Assembly (NCBI GenBank): GCA_016716085.1
Contig: JADJWY010000005.1
Coordinates: forward strand, 62,001-126,000
Source: Hahellaceae bacterium
GTDB taxonomy: Bacteria > Pseudomonadota > Gammaproteobacteria > Pseudomonadales > Oleiphilaceae
Length of the DNA stretch: 64,000 nt
Reading direction: 5' to 3'
Shown: in pieces, positions 24,609-32,753 of the stretch
How the letters are laid out: every line of letters starts with the position of its first letter
How positions within the stretch are numbered: position 1 is the first letter of the stretch
Made by a program: the position numbers and the translations under genes
The notes under the pieces: model-generated
What the model saw: only the letters and a program-made list of their open reading frames with translations
Told to the model about the DNA's origin: nothing
The model's database searches: none

Positions 24609-26171
24609 ATGCGGCAATTATCGGAAGCAGACGCATCATTCATCTATCTCGAAACACCAGAAAACCCCTTACACATCGGCTGCCTGCTTCTACTGGATGA
24701 CTCCTCGCTCGAATCCCCTCTTTCATGCAATGCACTGAAGGGCGCTCTGCAACAACGTTTGCACCTGGTTCCAACCATGCGTCAGCGCATCGTGCAACTC
24801 CCCCTTAAACTTGACAACCCCTATTGGGCAGATGACCCGGAATTTAATCTTGATCGACACATCCGGGATATCACGCTTCCCTCTCCGGGTCGCTTTGGCA
24901 CCCTGATGCGGTTTGTGGGTGAAAGCCTCGCGACACCACTTAACAAGGACAAACCGCTATGGGAAATCACCCTGTTTCGCGGGCTGGGGGACATTGATCG
25001 TTGTCCAGAAGCAACCTGTGCGGTTCTGTTTAAAATCCATCAGACGCTGATTGACAGCACGACTGGAAGCGAGTTGATTGGTTCGTTACTCGACACCTCT
25101 GGCACGACGCAGAAGGTACGTGGTGTTATCCCACCCTGGACACCTCAACCTTTGCCGTCCATGGCCCAGATGATCGGACACGCATACGGCAACGCACTCA
25201 CCATGCCAAAGCGTTGGGCTGTTCTGGCAAGGGATGCGGCAGCCTCTACGTTTTACCAGGCGCTGATGCACCAGTTTCGTCAGCTAGCACTGCCGGTTGC
25301 CATTTTTAATGCCCCCGCAGCGCCGTTTAACCGTCCGATCAGCGCTCGGCGCACCTATGACGCCTACTGCTGCAGCTTTGAAAAGATACGTCACTTGAAA
25401 CAGAAGGCACCCGGTGTCTCAACCAATGCAGTACTCATGACACTTTGCTCGGAGGCACTACAGCGTTATATCCAGCATAAAGACCCGAACATGCGCGGCG
25501 CACTCACAGTTCTAACACCGGTTTCCGTGCGCTCTAAACAGGTGGACAGCCCCACCGGCAGCCAACTTGCTGCGATGATCGTGAGTCTCGCAACGGATGA
25601 GCCGGATTTGGCCAAGCGGCTGTTACGAATTCATACCGCGATGAAATCGTCCAAAGTGTATAGCCACGCTGTCGCCGCAGACCGCCTGACACAGCTCGCC
25701 CCCACCGCTTTACTTGGGCTGGCGGCGCGCACCTACTCGGAATTTCAGATCGCCCAACGCCATAAACCGATATTCAACCTGCCAATCACCAACATTCCGG
25801 GCCCAGCGCGCCCGAACTTTCTGGCAGGCGCGAAAATCACCGGCCAAATCAGTAGCACCCCACTCTTTGACGGTCTCGGCCTGAGCGTAACGATCCTGAC
25901 CTATTGCGACAAAGCCATTATCTCACTCACAGCCTGCCCTGACGCTTTGCCAGATCTGGATCGCCTTACCTTACAATTTGAAGGTGCGCTCGAAGCCTTG
26001 GCAGACGCCCTGGAACAAACAGATTGGAAGGGACTGGAGGCACAGGCAGATTCGCTAAACCCGCACAACCAGTCCCTTTGGTCTGCGCTGCTCGAAGATT
26101 CACAGTCAGTGTTTCAGCACATACTGTCTCACTGGATCGGGCGCGACCGACGGGAAAAAGCGAGAGACTAA
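24609..26171 (+). CDS. Wax-ester synthase / diacylglycerol acyltransferase-like protein with degenerate active site
   Basis: 520 residues with the WS/DGAT layout: N-terminal acyltransferase fold (LSEADASFIYLETPENP at the start, KDKPLWEITLF at 113-123) and C-terminal domain (about 290-490, with TNIPGP and FDGLGLSVTILTYCDKAIISL). Active family members make wax esters or triacylglycerol from acyl-CoA. The catalytic HHxxxDG reads HQTLIDS at 144-150: the second His is Gln and Gly is Ser. The ND motif in the second domain reads TNAVL. So the usual chemistry is doubtful. AGGAG lies before the ATG. It stands alone after ispB, 68 bases downstream and on the same strand, and converges with a lipoprotein gene. 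Family assignment firm, function unknown. Confidence 0.85.
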   Translation: MRQLSEADASFIYLETPENPLHIGCLLLLDDSSLESPLSCNALKGALQQRLHLVPTMRQRIVQLPLKLDNPYWADDPEFNLDRHIRDITLPSPGRFGTLMRFVGESLATPLNKDKPLWEITLFRGLGDIDRCPEATCAVLFKIHQTLIDSTTGSELIGSLLDTSGTTQKVRGVIPPWTPQPLPSMAQMIGHAYGNALTMPKRWAVLARDAAASTFYQALMHQFRQLALPVAIFNAPAAPFNRPISARRTYDAYCCSFEKIRHLKQKAPGVSTNAVLMTLCSEALQRYIQHKDPNMRGALTVLTPVSVRSKQVDSPTGSQLAAMIVSLATDEPDLAKRLLRIHTAMKSSKVYSHAVAADRLTQLAPTALLGLAARTYSEFQIAQRHKPIFNLPITNIPGPARPNFLAGAKITGQISSTPLFDGLGLSVTILTYCDKAIISLTACPDALPDLDRLTLQFEGALEALADALEQTDWKGLEAQADSLNPHNQSLWSALLEDSQSVFQHILSHWIGRDRREKARD

Positions 26172-26179
26172 GCTCTCGC
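26160..26179. terminator. Hairpin at the end of the WS/DGAT-like gene
   Basis: GCGAGAG (26160-26166), loop ACTAAG, CTCTCGC (26173-26179), spanning the stop codon at 26169-26171. There is no T-run. It lies between two converging genes and may help end transcription, but this is not certain. Confidence 0.35.
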
Positions 26180-26190
26180 CCACTCAGCAA

Positions 26191-26901
26191 CTATTTAAAT
26201 GCCCACTGCAGAAAAGCCTTTTTATCCTCTGCAGAAGTATCAGACCAAAGTGCCTTGAGCGCATCCAATCGGGAGAGACCACTCGTTGAGCTAGCCGGGG
26301 CGGGCTTCGCTGGAATCGCCCCGCCTGCCGTGGGTGCAACGGTTGCCGCGACAGCCGGCGCCACGACAACTGGAGCCACCACCGCAGCTGTCGTCATGGG
26401 ACTGCCGCCCTGAGGTACTGGGGCCGAGGGCACGTAAGCGGTATCGCTCGCCTGTTTTTTGCCGTCTACCGTTACCAGCCACGCACTGAACGCGCCTGTA
26501 GCCGCTTTTGCTGCCATACGATCTTTCGGCCGGCTAAAGGTCAGCTCATAGTTGTCACCCGCTTTGAAATCATGGGCTAACTGACGCAGCCCAGACTCCA
26601 CCGTTTCAACTTTCGCTTCATCAGGACCACCCGGGGGCTTGGCCCAAATTTCGGAGTAGCGGTACACCAAGGTATGGGAACCGGGAAGCATTTCATATGT
26701 CAATGCCAGACTATCCAGCAGATACTGTTTCTGTTCCTTACCGTCAATCGACTCGAGCTTTATATCCGCAGGCACGACAACCCTCGCGACCTGCTGTGAC
26801 GGTAAGGCATCTCCGTCATAGCTCCGAACAATCATGGAACTTGCTGAGCATCCTCCTAAAGTCAGAAGCGACACCAGCCCAATAAAACGCCCAATCCCCA
26901 T
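26191..26901 (-). CDS. Hypothetical lipoprotein, possibly DUF2057-like
   Basis: Unknown function. The ATG at 26901 (GAGG eight bases before it) gives 236 residues with a lipoprotein signal ending in LTLGGC (C18). The next 120 residues (VRSYDGDALPSQQVARVVVPADI, then YEMLPGSHTLVYRYSEIW) look like the YccT/DUF2057 periplasmic domain by eye. Residues about 165-205 are low complexity, almost only Ala, Val, Pro, Thr and Gly, as a flexible linker. A short conserved-looking tail follows: LDALKALWSDTSAEDKKAFLQWAFK. The frame is open to 26994, but that start would hide the signal peptide. Convergent with the WS/DGAT-like gene. Assignment to DUF2057 is tentative. Confidence 0.75.
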   Translation of the reverse strand: MGIGRFIGLVSLLTLGGCSASSMIVRSYDGDALPSQQVARVVVPADIKLESIDGKEQKQYLLDSLALTYEMLPGSHTLVYRYSEIWAKPPGGPDEAKVETVESGLRQLAHDFKAGDNYELTFSRPKDRMAAKAATGAFSAWLVTVDGKKQASDTAYVPSAPVPQGGSPMTTAAVVAPVVVAPAVAATVAPTAGGAIPAKPAPASSTSGLSRLDALKALWSDTSAEDKKAFLQWAFK

Positions 26902-27127
26902 TAATACACCCTCATCATCATTCTTTTTGATACACCGCACAAACCCATTCATCCGACGGGTGAAATTCGCCGTAAGTATCGGAACACTGCTCATTTTTCA
27001 AACACGATTATTGCGAAATTTAAAGGCCTGTGCCAAATTGTATGAAACACATAAAAATTACAACATAAAAAATTGATTGCTAACGGAACACTACTATTTC
27101 ATTAGCGAACTTTTTAGAGAGCATACT

Positions 27128-27364
27128 ATGGATACCATGAACAGACAGGGCGAGCAAGGGAGCTTGCCATTCAGGACCGAACGGTTCTTCGCCGTTGGTG
27201 CGAGGTGGTATTTTGCCACCCGGGAAGGGGTTGATAGCGGCCCCTATGCGTCAAAGGAACGCGCAGAGGAAGGGTTGCGGCGATTCCTGAAAGTCGCCCA
27301 ATTGATTCCAGCAAGCGATGACCCAGCTGGCAATCGCGTTGCGCGGTCACATCGCATCTATTAA
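27128..27364 (+). CDS. Small hypothetical protein, possibly DUF6316
   Basis: Function unknown. The ATG at 27128, behind AGAGAG, gives 78 residues; a TTG at 27077 would add 17 but has no ribosome site. The core, RTERFFAVGARWYFATREG followed by GPYASKERAEEGLRRFL, reads as a small domain with two or three beta strands and a helix. It resembles short proteins named DUF6316 in marine gammaproteobacteria, from memory only. No signal peptide, no membrane segment, no cysteine. It stands alone between a divergent lipoprotein gene and convergent pgpA. Confidence 0.65.
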   Translation: MDTMNRQGEQGSLPFRTERFFAVGARWYFATREGVDSGPYASKERAEEGLRRFLKVAQLIPASDDPAGNRVARSHRIY

Positions 27365-27398
27365 TGCTCAGGTGATGCGCACGCAATCCTGATGATCC

Positions 27399-27428
27399 AG
27401 CGTCCCCGTACCCTCGCGGGCTGACGCT
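27399..27428. terminator. Hairpin between the small hypothetical gene and pgpA
   Basis: AGCGTC-CCCG (27399-27408) pairs with CGGG-(CT)-GACGCT (27417-27428) around an eight-base loop, with a two-base bulge. It touches the pgpA stop codon. No T-run on either strand, so the terminator role is only suggested by its position between converging genes. Confidence 0.35.
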
Positions 27429-27921
27429 AGCTCACGCTAAAACGTACAACGGTAACGCACGCGAGTGCGCCAATACCAGCCAGAATATCATCCAGCATGA
27501 TCCCAACGCCCCCCTCAAAGTGCTTATCGGCCCATCCTATAGGACCCGGCTTCCAAATATCCAGAACCCTGAAGCAAACGAAACCCAGTAACCAGTAAAC
27601 AGGCTCGGATGCGAGTCCAATGAGGGCTATCCACTGCCCCACCCACTCATCCCAGACGATGGAGCCATGATCATGAACCCCCCAATCAGCCGCAGTGCGG
27701 CCGCAAATGAGCACGCCCAGAAGACCCGCCACGATGATCAGTGTGACAAACACCAGTGGACTTAGCTCAGAGAGAAAAAGCGCATATACCAGGACAGCAG
27801 AGGCAGAACCCCAGGTACCGGGTGCCGGCTTCAATAAACCACTGGCCAACCCCGTGGCCAACAAATGGACGGGCTGCCGAATCACCTTACGAAGCGAGGG
27901 CGTAAAACCTTCAGATGACAT
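27427..27921 (-). CDS. pgpA: Phosphatidylglycerophosphatase A
   Basis: Removes phosphate from phosphatidylglycerophosphate in phosphatidylglycerol synthesis, at the inner membrane. 164 residues with several hydrophobic segments and the family motifs GTWGSASAV and IVWDEWVGQWIAL; the FRVLDIWKPGPIGWADKHFEGGVGIMLDD stretch carries the acidic residues. The ATG at 27921 follows GGAGG by eight bases and overlaps the thiL stop by 11 bases, so thiL and pgpA are coupled. The longer frame to 27957 is not needed. Confidence 0.95.
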   Translation of the reverse strand: MSSEGFTPSLRKVIRQPVHLLATGLASGLLKPAPGTWGSASAVLVYALFLSELSPLVFVTLIIVAGLLGVLICGRTAADWGVHDHGSIVWDEWVGQWIALIGLASEPVYWLLGFVCFRVLDIWKPGPIGWADKHFEGGVGIMLDDILAGIGALACVTVVRFSVS

Positions 27922-28900
27922 CACAGTGACCTCCAGGCACCAAACCGAAGTGATCAAACCCCGAACCGCTGGGCTTTACAGCCTTACCCTCTCGCCGAAG
28001 GATAAGCTCATGGCCGACAGTGAGGTGTCCAATTCGACTGAGTTGATAGGGCGCACGGGATAACTCCCCACGCAAATGGACCGGCGCCGAAAAACACAGC
28101 TCGTAATCGTCTCCGCCATAGAGCGCGTGCTTTTCAACGTCATGCGGAGAATATAGCAATGATAACGATTCAGAAACTGGCAAGGATTCAAGCTGGATTT
28201 CAGCACCAACACCTGAAAGGCGGCACAGATGCCCGACATCAGCGACCAACCCGTCACTGATATCAATTGCCGCACTGGCCCTGCCTAGCAACCACTGCCC
28301 GAGGGCCAGACGCGGCGCTGGCATATCGTAGCGATCCAACAATCGGGAAATCGGGCCCTGCTCGCCGAAATCGTACCTGGATTCAGGATCCGCAAGTCGG
28401 TACTTCAAGGCACCTGCCGCTTCACCAAGTTTCCCTGAAACCCAGAGATCTTCACCCGCAGATGCGCCACTTCTCAGCAGTACGCGAGACACATCGACTC
28501 GCCCAAGAACCGTCACCGTCAATTGAAGCCTTCCGCCCGTTGTATCTCCTCCCAGAAGCGGAATGCTCCACCGCTCAGCGCAGGATCGGAATGCCTCAGA
28601 GAATTGACTTAACCACTCGGAATCCGCTTGGGGTAAGGTGAGTGCCAGCAGACACCCAACCGGCGTGGCGCCCATTGCAGCCAGGTCGCTGGCCGCAGCC
28701 CCCAAGGCCCTTGCCGCAATCCAGCCCGGAGGATAATGCTCTGGAAAGTGTCGCCCCTCCACCAGCGTGTCGGTCGAAATAGCCAGATGATCCTGGTCAT
28801 TCAAGCGCACCAGCGCACAGTCATCACCGACACCCAGTGCAACATCTGCCCCCTTGGGCATCCCAGTGAAAAACCGCTGAATCAGCTCAAACTCGGTCAT
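27911..28900 (-). CDS. thiL: Thiamine-monophosphate kinase
   Basis: Makes thiamine diphosphate from thiamine monophosphate, supplying the cofactor of enzymes such as acetolactate synthase. 329 residues of the PurM/ThiL fold, with GVGDDCALV (about 22-30), ISTDTLVEGRHF (about 40-51) and LLGGDTT, the ATP and magnesium sites. ATG start, 17 bases after nusB. The nusB-thiL-pgpA order is the one found throughout gammaproteobacteria. Confidence 0.96.
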   Translation of the reverse strand: MTEFELIQRFFTGMPKGADVALGVGDDCALVRLNDQDHLAISTDTLVEGRHFPEHYPPGWIAARALGAAASDLAAMGATPVGCLLALTLPQADSEWLSQFSEAFRSCAERWSIPLLGGDTTGGRLQLTVTVLGRVDVSRVLLRSGASAGEDLWVSGKLGEAAGALKYRLADPESRYDFGEQGPISRLLDRYDMPAPRLALGQWLLGRASAAIDISDGLVADVGHLCRLSGVGAEIQLESLPVSESLSLLYSPHDVEKHALYGGDDYELCFSAPVHLRGELSRAPYQLSRIGHLTVGHELILRREGKAVKPSGSGFDHFGLVPGGHCDVI

Positions 28901-28917
28901 TCAGGATGCCCGACACC

Positions 28918-29406
28918 TTAACGGCGGCGCTGGGGCGCTTGCCCAATTTCAACCTGGCGAAGTTCAGAGGCCAAACGATCCAGAACACTGTTAATGAATC
29001 GATGGCCATCAGTACCACCAAACCGCTTGACGAGCTCGACGCCTTCATTGATGACCACGCGATAGGGGACGTCCAGCCGCTCTTTCATCTCAAAGGCGCC
29101 CAACCGAAGAATCGCCAGCTCGATAGGATCGATCACCTTGATATCGCGCTGAATGGCAGGTTCGATCAGCTTATCCAGATCACCAATGCGAGCCGTAATC
29201 GCACGTAGCAACTCTGAAAAGTAAGCAACATCGACCTTGGTCATGTCATTGTCAACCCGGAACTCTGCTTCAATCTGACTCACGGGACTCGATGCCATCT
29301 GCCATTGGTAAAGAGCCTGGATCAGGAGTCGGCGTGCACGGCGGCGCTGATCAACCATACTGGCCTTTTTCGACGCCCCTCCGGACGTCTCTTTTTCCTC
29401 GCTCAC
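28918..29406 (-). CDS. nusB: Transcription antitermination factor NusB
   Basis: Works with NusE (S10) on boxA RNA to allow rRNA operon antitermination. 162 residues, all-helical NusB fold; SARRLLIQALYQWQ-type segment at about 22-35, and IDRDIKVIDPIELAILRLGAFEM-like central region are typical. GTG start that overlaps the ribH stop in the sequence GTGA, with GGAGG five bases ahead, so translation is coupled to ribH. The first 20 residues, charged and rich in Ser, Gly and Lys, are longer than in E. coli NusB. Confidence 0.96.
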   Translation of the reverse strand: MSEEKETSGGASKKASMVDQRRRARRLLIQALYQWQMASSPVSQIEAEFRVDNDMTKVDVAYFSELLRAITARIGDLDKLIEPAIQRDIKVIDPIELAILRLGAFEMKERLDVPYRVVINEGVELVKRFGGTDGHRFINSVLDRLASELRQVEIGQAPQRRR

Positions 29407-29882
29407 TCTGCCTCCAGGCGCTTTAGTACCGCCACCATTTCCAGTGCCGACAGGGCCGCTTCGCCCCCCTTGTTACCCGCCTTAGTGCCGGAACGCTCAA
29501 TGGCCTGATCAATGGTATCCACCGTTAGCACACCAAACGCAACCGGAATACCGGATTCAAGTGCGACCTTGGATAAACCGGAGGAACATTCGCCGGACAC
29601 GTACTCAAAGTGAGGCGTCCCCCCGCGAATAACGGCACCGAGCGCTATAATCGCATCTGGCTTGAACTTTCGCGCGACTTTCTGGGTCAGTAACGGAATT
29701 TCAACCGCCCCTGGCGCCCGAAATACCGTAATGTTAGCTTTGTTCACACCATGTCGTACCAGCGTGTCAATCGCACCCTGCTCCAGACTATCCACAACGA
29801 AGTGGTTGAAGCGGCCGACAACCAGTGCGTATTTAGCGTCCCCGCCAGCGAGGTAATCGCCCTCAATCACTTTCACATCCAT
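29403..29882 (-). CDS. ribH: 6,7-dimethyl-8-ribityllumazine synthase
   Basis: Penultimate step of riboflavin synthesis, forming capsid-like oligomers. The ATG at 29882 follows GGAGG by eight bases and gives 159 residues. Motifs: RFNHFVVDSLEQGA (about 24-37), FRAPGAVEIPLL, and GAVIRGGTPHFEYV with the catalytic histidine. It lies 16 bases after ribB(X). The frame is open to 29951, within ribB(X), but the internal ATG has the ribosome site. Confidence 0.97.
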   Translation of the reverse strand: MDVKVIEGDYLAGGDAKYALVVGRFNHFVVDSLEQGAIDTLVRHGVNKANITVFRAPGAVEIPLLTQKVARKFKPDAIIALGAVIRGGTPHFEYVSGECSSGLSKVALESGIPVAFGVLTVDTIDQAIERSGTKAGNKGGEAALSALEMVAVLKRLEAE

Positions 29883-29898
29883 CGCTAATTCCTCCAGA

Positions 29899-31026
29899 TT
29901 AATTCTGATCGCCTGCCCGGTAAGGCAGATACTCTTCCACTTCAAGGTCAAAGCCTGACAGTGCTGAAAACTTCATGGGGGCGCTCATCACACGCATCTT
30001 GCCAACGCCCAGATCACGCAATATTTGGGACCCGGTGCCAATGGTCAGATAGGCTCCCGACCCGGCAATTTTGAGGTTTTGCGGTTTGCGGGGCTGCATG
30101 TAGTCATTAATTTGCTGATTCAAATCCAGCCCTTTACCTTCGCTGTCGAGTAACACAACCACACCCTTCCCTTCCTTCGCAACATGGCCGAGCGCTTCAC
30201 CAATTGGCCAGCTTTCAGAATCAGGCCGGGAAACCCGCAGCAAATCCCGCAGGACGTCGGCAAAGTGAACCCGAACCAGTGTCGGTGTTTTGGGGTCCGG
30301 TTCGCCCATGACGAGTGCCAGATGCGTAAATCCCTGAATCGTATCGCGGTAGGTCACCGCCTTGAAGGTGCCATACTCAGTATTCAATTCGTGCGTTTGC
30401 ACCCGCTCGATGGTCTGCTCGGTCGTCGCCCGGTAATGAATCAAATCGGCAATCGTTCCAATTTTGAGGTCATGCTGTGCTGCAAACGCCTCCAATTGCG
30501 GGCGACGCGCCATCGTTCCGTCTTCATCCATAATTTCAACAATGACTGCCGCAGGCTCGAATCCAGCCAAACGTGCCAGATCACATCCAGCCTCGGTATG
30601 CCCGGCGCGACTGAGCACGCCGCCAGGCTGTGCAATCAGGGGAAACACATGGCCGGGCTGAACCAGATCCTGCGGCTTCACCTGACGCCCCACAGCAACC
30701 CGTATCGTGTGGGCCCTGTCCGCAGCAGAAATACCCGTCGTTACGCCTTCGGCAGCCTCTATCGAAACCGTGAAATTCGTCTGGAACTGTGCATTGTTGC
30801 GATTCACCATCAGCCCAAGACCTAAATAGTCGCAGCGCTCGCGTGTCATCGGCAAACAGATCAGTCCACGTGCGTGCTTTGCCATGAAATTGATGTCTGA
30901 TGGGCGCACCATTTCTGCCGCCATGATGAGATCACCTTCATTTTCGCGATCTTCATCATCCATCAGTATGACCATTTTTCCCTGACGAATATCGGCAATC
31001 AGTTCTTCAACACTGTTCAACTGCAT
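29899..31026 (-). CDS. ribB: 3,4-dihydroxy-2-butanone 4-phosphate synthase fused to a degenerate GTP cyclohydrolase II domain (RibBX type)
   Basis: The N-terminal half (about 1-200) is an intact DHBP synthase: DDEDRENEGDLIMAAE and HTEAGCDLARLAG carry the metal and substrate residues. The C-terminal half (about 205-370) aligns with GTP cyclohydrolase II in layout, but the zinc-binding cysteines are gone: where active enzymes have the ECLTGD...RCDC segment, this reads VHFADVLRDLLRVSRPDS. This is the RibBX variant known in Proteobacteria, with no GTP cyclohydrolase II activity expected, so a separate ribA must exist elsewhere. The ATG at 31026 gives 375 residues and overlaps nothing; a GTG at 31044 is less likely. 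It follows ribD with no riboflavin synthase gene between. Confidence 0.9.
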   Translation of the reverse strand: MQLNSVEELIADIRQGKMVILMDDEDRENEGDLIMAAEMVRPSDINFMAKHARGLICLPMTRERCDYLGLGLMVNRNNAQFQTNFTVSIEAAEGVTTGISAADRAHTIRVAVGRQVKPQDLVQPGHVFPLIAQPGGVLSRAGHTEAGCDLARLAGFEPAAVIVEIMDEDGTMARRPQLEAFAAQHDLKIGTIADLIHYRATTEQTIERVQTHELNTEYGTFKAVTYRDTIQGFTHLALVMGEPDPKTPTLVRVHFADVLRDLLRVSRPDSESWPIGEALGHVAKEGKGVVVLLDSEGKGLDLNQQINDYMQPRKPQNLKIAGSGAYLTIGTGSQILRDLGVGKMRVMSAPMKFSALSGFDLEVEEYLPYRAGDQN

Positions 31027-31037
31027 AATCTGCTTAC

Positions 31038-32177
31038 TCAACACGAGGTTAAATCGGGAACCATCACCATCCGCACATCGTTACCGACCTGAACCAGGCT
31101 TTGGATCTTGAAATGGGGGACCTTTGACAGTCTGTCTACCGATGGAATATTCGCCATCGGAATGCCTTCAGGCCCCAGTAATTTAGGTGCAATATACAAC
31201 CAGTATTCATCACACAGCCCTTGCTGCAAAAAAGCGCCGGCCAACGTCCCCCCGGCCTCGACCAGCACTTCATTGACGCCCCGACTTGCGAGCTCCGCGA
31301 GGAATGCTGACAAATCCAGCGTTGGATCGAGCGTTAGAATTTCTGCCTTTTGTCGCAGCCGCTCCAGGCGCACCGCTGGCTGACTTGCTAGCGCCTGGGG
31401 TGTCGTAACGATCAGCACCGGGTTCCCTGTATCCGCCAGTATCTGGAGATTGTCCGTAAGCCTGAGCTGTCGATCCAACACAATTCGCAGAGGTTGTCGC
31501 ACACGCCCCGCCGACGCCTGACTCACGCCATCATCTCTGACGGTCAACGCAGGATCATCCGCCAATACAGTATTGATACCTGTCACGATGGCTGAGCTTC
31601 GCGCCCGCAATCGCTGCACATCCTGTCTTGCGGACTCGCCTGTCAGCCATTTGCTGGCTCCGCTGGCAAGCGCAACCCGGCCATCCAGACTCGCGGCAGT
31701 TTTCAACCGAACCCAGGGGCGCCCCCGTTTAAATCGCTGAAAAAAACCAATATTCAATGTTTCGCACTCTGTCTGGAGTACACCACACTGCACGGCGATG
31801 CCCGCCTGCTGCAAACGCTCGAGCCCCCGACCGGCAACCAAAGGGTTGGGATCAGCGCTCCCCGCCCAGACACGCGACACACCCGCGTCAATCAAAGCAT
31901 TCGCGCAGGGAGGCGTTCGCCCATGATGCGAACAGGGTTCCAGCGTGACATACACATCTGCACCTCGGGCGCGCTCACCGGCCTGACGCAGTGCATGTAC
32001 TTCAGCGTGCGGCTCACCCGCCCGCTCATGCCAGCCTTCCCCGATAATTTCGCCATTTTTAACAATCACACAGCCTACACGCGGGTTAGGATGCGTGGTA
32101 TACAGCCCCTTTTCAGCAAGCTTCAGTGCTCGCGCCATAAAGTGACGGGCTTGCGAATCAATATCCAGGACTGACAT
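31038..32177 (-). CDS. ribD: Bifunctional riboflavin deaminase / reductase
   Basis: Second and third steps of riboflavin synthesis from the GTP cyclohydrolase II product. The N-terminal deaminase domain has the zinc site HAEVHAL and PCSHHGRTPPC (about 50-85); the C-terminal reductase domain (about 150-365) uses NADPH, with DGRVALASG and EAGGTLAGAFL. 379 residues, close to the E. coli 367. The stop codon of nrdR is followed at once by its ATG. The next gene, ribB(X), begins 11 bases later, so ribE is missing from its usual place. Confidence 0.97.
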   Translation of the reverse strand: MSVLDIDSQARHFMARALKLAEKGLYTTHPNPRVGCVIVKNGEIIGEGWHERAGEPHAEVHALRQAGERARGADVYVTLEPCSHHGRTPPCANALIDAGVSRVWAGSADPNPLVAGRGLERLQQAGIAVQCGVLQTECETLNIGFFQRFKRGRPWVRLKTAASLDGRVALASGASKWLTGESARQDVQRLRARSSAIVTGINTVLADDPALTVRDDGVSQASAGRVRQPLRIVLDRQLRLTDNLQILADTGNPVLIVTTPQALASQPAVRLERLRQKAEILTLDPTLDLSAFLAELASRGVNEVLVEAGGTLAGAFLQQGLCDEYWLYIAPKLLGPEGIPMANIPSVDRLSKVPHFKIQSLVQVGNDVRMVMVPDLTSC

Positions 32178-32708
32178 TCAGGACTCGTCACTCAGAGGCA
32201 GCTCCGGCTGAGCAGGGTCCTTGCCATGCCGACCAGCGTCACGTGCGGAACGCTTACTCTCGCGCGAAAGTCTATCGATCTCTTCCCGGAACGCATTGAT
32301 GTCCTGAAAGCTGCGATAAACCGAGGCAAAGCGAACATAAGCCACCTGATCAAGCTCTTTGAGTTCGGTCATCACCTCCTCTCCGACGCCACGGGATGGC
32401 ACCTCACGCTCACCGCTGGCACGCAGACGAAACTTGATGCGATCAATTGAGGCTTCAATGTCCTCACTGCTGACAGGGCGTTTTTCCAATGCTTTCAGGA
32501 AGCCCGCGCGAAGCTTATTTTCATCAAATGGTTCACGACTGCCGTCTTGCTTGACGATTCGCGGCAACAACAATTCGGCTTCTTCGTAGGTTGTGAAACG
32601 CTCAGCGCAGCTCAGACATTCACGACGACGCCTCACCTGGCGGCCTTCGGCAACCAGGCGGGAATCGATGACTTTCGTCTCAGATGCATTACAGAACGGA
32701 CAGTGCAA
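32178..32708 (-). CDS. nrdR: Transcriptional repressor NrdR
   Basis: ATP/dATP-sensing repressor of ribonucleotide reductase genes. N-terminal zinc ribbon with C3, C6, C31 and C34 (CPFC, CLSC), then an ATP-cone domain (about 49-139). The start is TTG: MHCPFC, the universal NrdR opening, begins there, and no better start exists. 176 residues, about 27 longer than E. coli; the extra C-terminal tail is polar and rich in Arg, Asp and Pro. It abuts ribD (stop TGA then ATG), so it heads the rib group, as in most gammaproteobacteria. Confidence 0.95.
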   Translation of the reverse strand: MHCPFCNASETKVIDSRLVAEGRQVRRRRECLSCAERFTTYEEAELLLPRIVKQDGSREPFDENKLRAGFLKALEKRPVSSEDIEASIDRIKFRLRASGEREVPSRGVGEEVMTELKELDQVAYVRFASVYRSFQDINAFREEIDRLSRESKRSARDAGRHGKDPAQPELPLSDES

Positions 32709-32753
32709 GGCGTCTACCCACGTTCAGCTTGGTCTGCTAAGCATAGCAGAGGC

